From Capillidium heterosporum (lineage: Eukaryota; Entomophthoromycota; Entomophthoromycetes; Entomophthorales; Capillidiaceae), in assembly GCA_016630905.1 (NCBI GenBank), contig WBMQ01000011.1, positions 1,054,001 through 1,118,000 of the forward strand: a stretch of 64,000 nucleotides of DNA, read 5' to 3'. The stretch's first letter is position 1. Each line of letters opens with the position of its first letter. Position numbers and translations under genes: made by a program. This document shows, piece by piece, positions 57,354-64,000 of the stretch. Under the pieces are notes generated by a model. The model had not been told where the DNA came from, searched no databases, and saw only the letters and a program-made list of their open reading frames with translations.

Positions 57354-57981
57354 TAAAAGTTTAGGATGAACTTGAATTGAAGTGTAGTTTAAAAAGTTTA
57401 ACCGATTAATCGACATACTTATAGTAAGGTATTTGGGGTCTATTGGTGTAGAAATAGGATGTAAGCTGAATGCTGGATAAGGCTTATAATGTTTTTGGAG
57501 AAGTTAATGTTGGGAGGACAAATTGTTTATCCGTTCTTGTGGAGATTTGTTAGTTGGGCTTAGGTATCCTTTACATTTCCTTTACAAAGTAGTAATTTCT
57601 AGAAACTAATTAAATACTGCTGCAAATTGGAAATTTGTGCTACTAGGAAAAACATAGCTCGCTTTCAACATCTTATCCATGATATTTAAAAGCATACTAT
57701 TATCGCGCAACCTATACAACTACGTTATTTTAATTCGACATTTAACAAATGTAGTATACTTACTTTTTTAATCAAACAAATTTGAACCAATGTAAATTTA
57801 ACCGTAAAACATATACACTTTCCATATGAAACTTTTGGGTTAAGTTTTGTAGGTTTCGAAAGTGATGCTGAATTTAATATCTGTTTGAGCAAAATCAGAT
57901 ATATTAAAGGGTAGTAAAGTAGTGTCGAAAGAAACTTTTCTTATTTCCGACAATATACATATTCTTCCTCCTCACCATAAT

Positions 57982-57989
57982 TATATATA
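57982..57989 (+). promoter_or_regulatory. TATA box of trypsin gene
   Basis: TATATATA, 56-63 bases before the ATG at 58045. Confidence 0.55.
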
Positions 57990-58044
57990 TAGACTTACGA
58001 CACCTACCATATTACCAAAACGAAAAATAGAATAGATAGGAACC

Positions 58045-59393
<1,349 letters not shown>

Positions 59394-60621
59394 TAGGACC
59401 TTCTAAATATGTATACAAAGTTGTAAAAAAGTAAATAATAAATCATTTTATGTTTTTATAGTTGGGTTTTATCTATTGAGAATTTTTTAATACAAATATA
59501 TTCTTTATGAACTTGTCAAAATTTTATTCGATATTTATAAACGTACTAATTTAACAAAGTATATTCCATCCATGGAGACGAGATGATACTAAAACAATAT
59601 TAGATTCCTAAAAAATTACCATCTACTACTCTAAAAGGCTTATAAAGATGTATAGGTCGTTTCCCTTGTCTAACATTCAAAATTAACCAAGTCATTCAAC
59701 GTAAATGGCTTCAGTTAGGTACCAAAGGTGTTATATCCTTTTAAAGCCTGTGGAGTATACTGCTGCGCTTAATTTATACCATTTGTGCAGTGCTAAGATA
59801 TCAACTCTAATCGAGTTGAAAGTTTTTGGCCTATCATAACTGCAATGCTAAAGTGAAGGAGAACACAGCATTTAAGTGACAAAATGGTTAGGTAAAAAAT
59901 ACTTGATGACTTTAGTCGGCCATCATAGATTGAGGCGCTGAATAAGGTATAAGAAAGAGTAATGGCAACATTGTTGGTAAGATTCGAGGCTGGTATAGCT
60001 AAGTTTATAATATCCAAGTTTAAATTTCCAAGGTTAGACCAGTAATTAAACTTGTGCTATGTTTGATAAGTTAACTTTTACACGTAGTTCCCACAAACTT
60101 ACCGAGCCTAAGGCTGGCTATCATCCTTTTAAGCAAGTTGAAATGATTTTGTTTGTGGATCACCACAATCAGAGTATAATAAAAAGAATCAACTAAAAAC
60201 ACTACTGGATGTAAGAAACTTTAAATCCAGTAATGCTTTTAGATTTTGATTCTTATACTTTTCAATCGTGGTGGTCCACAGACAAAATATTTCTCAACAT
60301 TGGTGGCAAATATCCACAGAATTTCATTATAAAATTGCAATTGTCAAGTGGAAATGAGATTTGAATTGAAATTATGTAATAAATAGCTATAAAAAATTCA
60401 AATCGTCTAAAGGATAGTATTAAATAAAATGTAGGAGAGTATCAAGGTTAACTATCAATTTCATCTACACTCTAAACGAAAACAAACATAGCCCATTGCT
60501 ATCTACTTTTCATCAAATATCAAAGTCTCTCAATAACTATAGTCATCAAAAATAAAAGACATACATCAACAGAAAACAGACCCATACACCTACAGGTATT
60601 TATATAAACTTCTCCCAAAAA
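59394..60621. other. Intergenic between convergent trypsin and MCM3 genes
   Basis: 1.2 kb AT-rich spacer containing the palindromic MITE-like element at 60146-60288. Nothing else was recognised. Confidence 0.55.
60146..60288. mobile_element. MITE-like palindromic element, about 143 bp
   Basis: Nearly the whole segment is an inverted repeat. The left arm starts ATTTTGTTTGTGGATCACCA and the right arm, read inwards, ATTTTGTCTGTGGACCACCA. Both continue through ...AGTATAA...AGAATCAA...CTAAAA...ACTACTGGAT (left) and its counterpart, around a loop of about 14 bases near 60222. There is no coding capacity. The ends do not match the 30476 element, so it belongs to another family. No clear target duplication was seen. 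Confidence 0.75.
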
Positions 60622-63373
<2,752 letters not shown>

Positions 63374-64000
63374 TCTTATATTTCTCCAAAAAGGTGTACT
63401 TTGGTTGATGTGTCTTTGTTGAGTTTGTAACCTATATACAGTTCTTTAAGTTGGATCGGTTGGTTAAGTTGGTTTTCCTGGCTCCCAGTTGAAACTAAAG
63501 TAGACGATATAAAATAATTTTTGGCCTTTTCAATTTTAGTTCGGGTTTTACTCAAGCCAATCCTAGCACTGGCATCACTTTGTTCTCAAGTTTATGAAGT
63601 TGAAGCAAAACTATAAAATGATTGGTTTAAAATTAGTGCTTGTTATTGGATATCTAAATCACAGAGCAAATGAATTGGCAAGTGATTAGACTAGCTTCAG
63701 TTTAAGCCAATTAAGTTCTATCAAATAGACAATAGTTTAGGCCATTTTCTACTAATACAAATATTTATCAGTATAATAGTTATAATAAGAGTAATCACTA
63801 TAAATTCAAAATTTAACTAATTTGATTAAAATCAGAATACGTATATATGCCATTTAAATAGTCTTTAAAAGAATAAATGTATATATATTAGATACTCAAA
63901 ATTCCTTACACTATCAATCTACACCTACAAAACTTTAATTATCCATCAAAAGACAATCCAAGCTTATCGACAAAGGTAGAGAAGGTAGCATACAGATGGT
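63374..64000. other. Upstream region of MCM3
   Basis: AT-rich sequence to the window end. No canonical cell-cycle box (ACGCGT) and no coding sequence were seen. Confidence 0.45.

Larger units (their letters stand above)
56707..58044. other. Intergenic with degenerate direct repeat
   Basis: Spacer between the CBM21 gene and the trypsin gene. It holds two related segments, 56948-57128 and 57232-57353, and the trypsin TATA box. Confidence 0.55.

Overview
The window is nuclear DNA of a compact, AT-rich eukaryote, most probably an early-diverging (zygomycete-grade) fungus. Genes carry many short GT-AG introns of about 35-70 bases, often with a CTAAC/CTAAT-like branch site. The gene set fits a fungus: a Zn2Cys6 transcription factor, glycogen-targeting PP1 subunits, a Rho GEF, fungal-type class 3 lipases, a tetraspanin, a DUF1295 protein and a secreted trypsin. 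TAA, TAG and TGA all act as stops, so the code is standard. Species is not determinable from sequence alone.

Layout. 1-913: 3' part of an NRAMP metal transporter. 1322-8156: a 16-exon Mms22/Mus7-like repair scaffold with a SANT/Myb-like segment. 8713-9571 (-): proteasome beta1. 10516-14279: kinesin-5. 14413-18130: two tandem copies of a unit holding the kinesin 3' tail plus a DUF1295 membrane protein gene. 18159-18383 (-): small cysteine-rich membrane protein. 19174-20396 (-): tetraspanin with a histidine-rich tail, assembled here from six short exons. 20937-23325 (-): an F-box gene and a decayed copy of it. 24668-32790: class 3 lipase cluster with two intact genes and one pseudogene split by a Tc1/mariner-type element. 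33153-35299 (-): Zn2Cys6 regulator. 36404-39592: Rho GEF with tandem DH-like domains and PH. 40478-44087 (-): SPT5. 48952-50145 (-) and 55840-56706 (+): two CBM21/PP1-targeting proteins in long gene-free tracts. 58045-59393: trypsin. 60622-63373 (-): MCM3.

How the genes relate. Housekeeping genes for replication, repair, transcription, mitosis and proteolysis (MCM3, Mms22-like, SPT5, kinesin-5, beta1) are intron-rich. Secreted or metabolic genes (lipases, trypsin, CBM21 proteins) have few or no introns, and several carry a clear TATA box 44-80 bases before the ATG. This suggests strongly regulated feeding and storage functions beside a constitutive core.

Two cross-cutting observations stand out. 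First, nine single-base reading-frame breaks occur in conserved genes: eight need one base skipped, one needs one base added, and all sit in or next to short homopolymers. Second, recent duplication and decay is widespread (lipase, F-box, DUF1295 and kinesin tail), with a noncoding junction that is more conserved between copies than the adjoining coding sequence.
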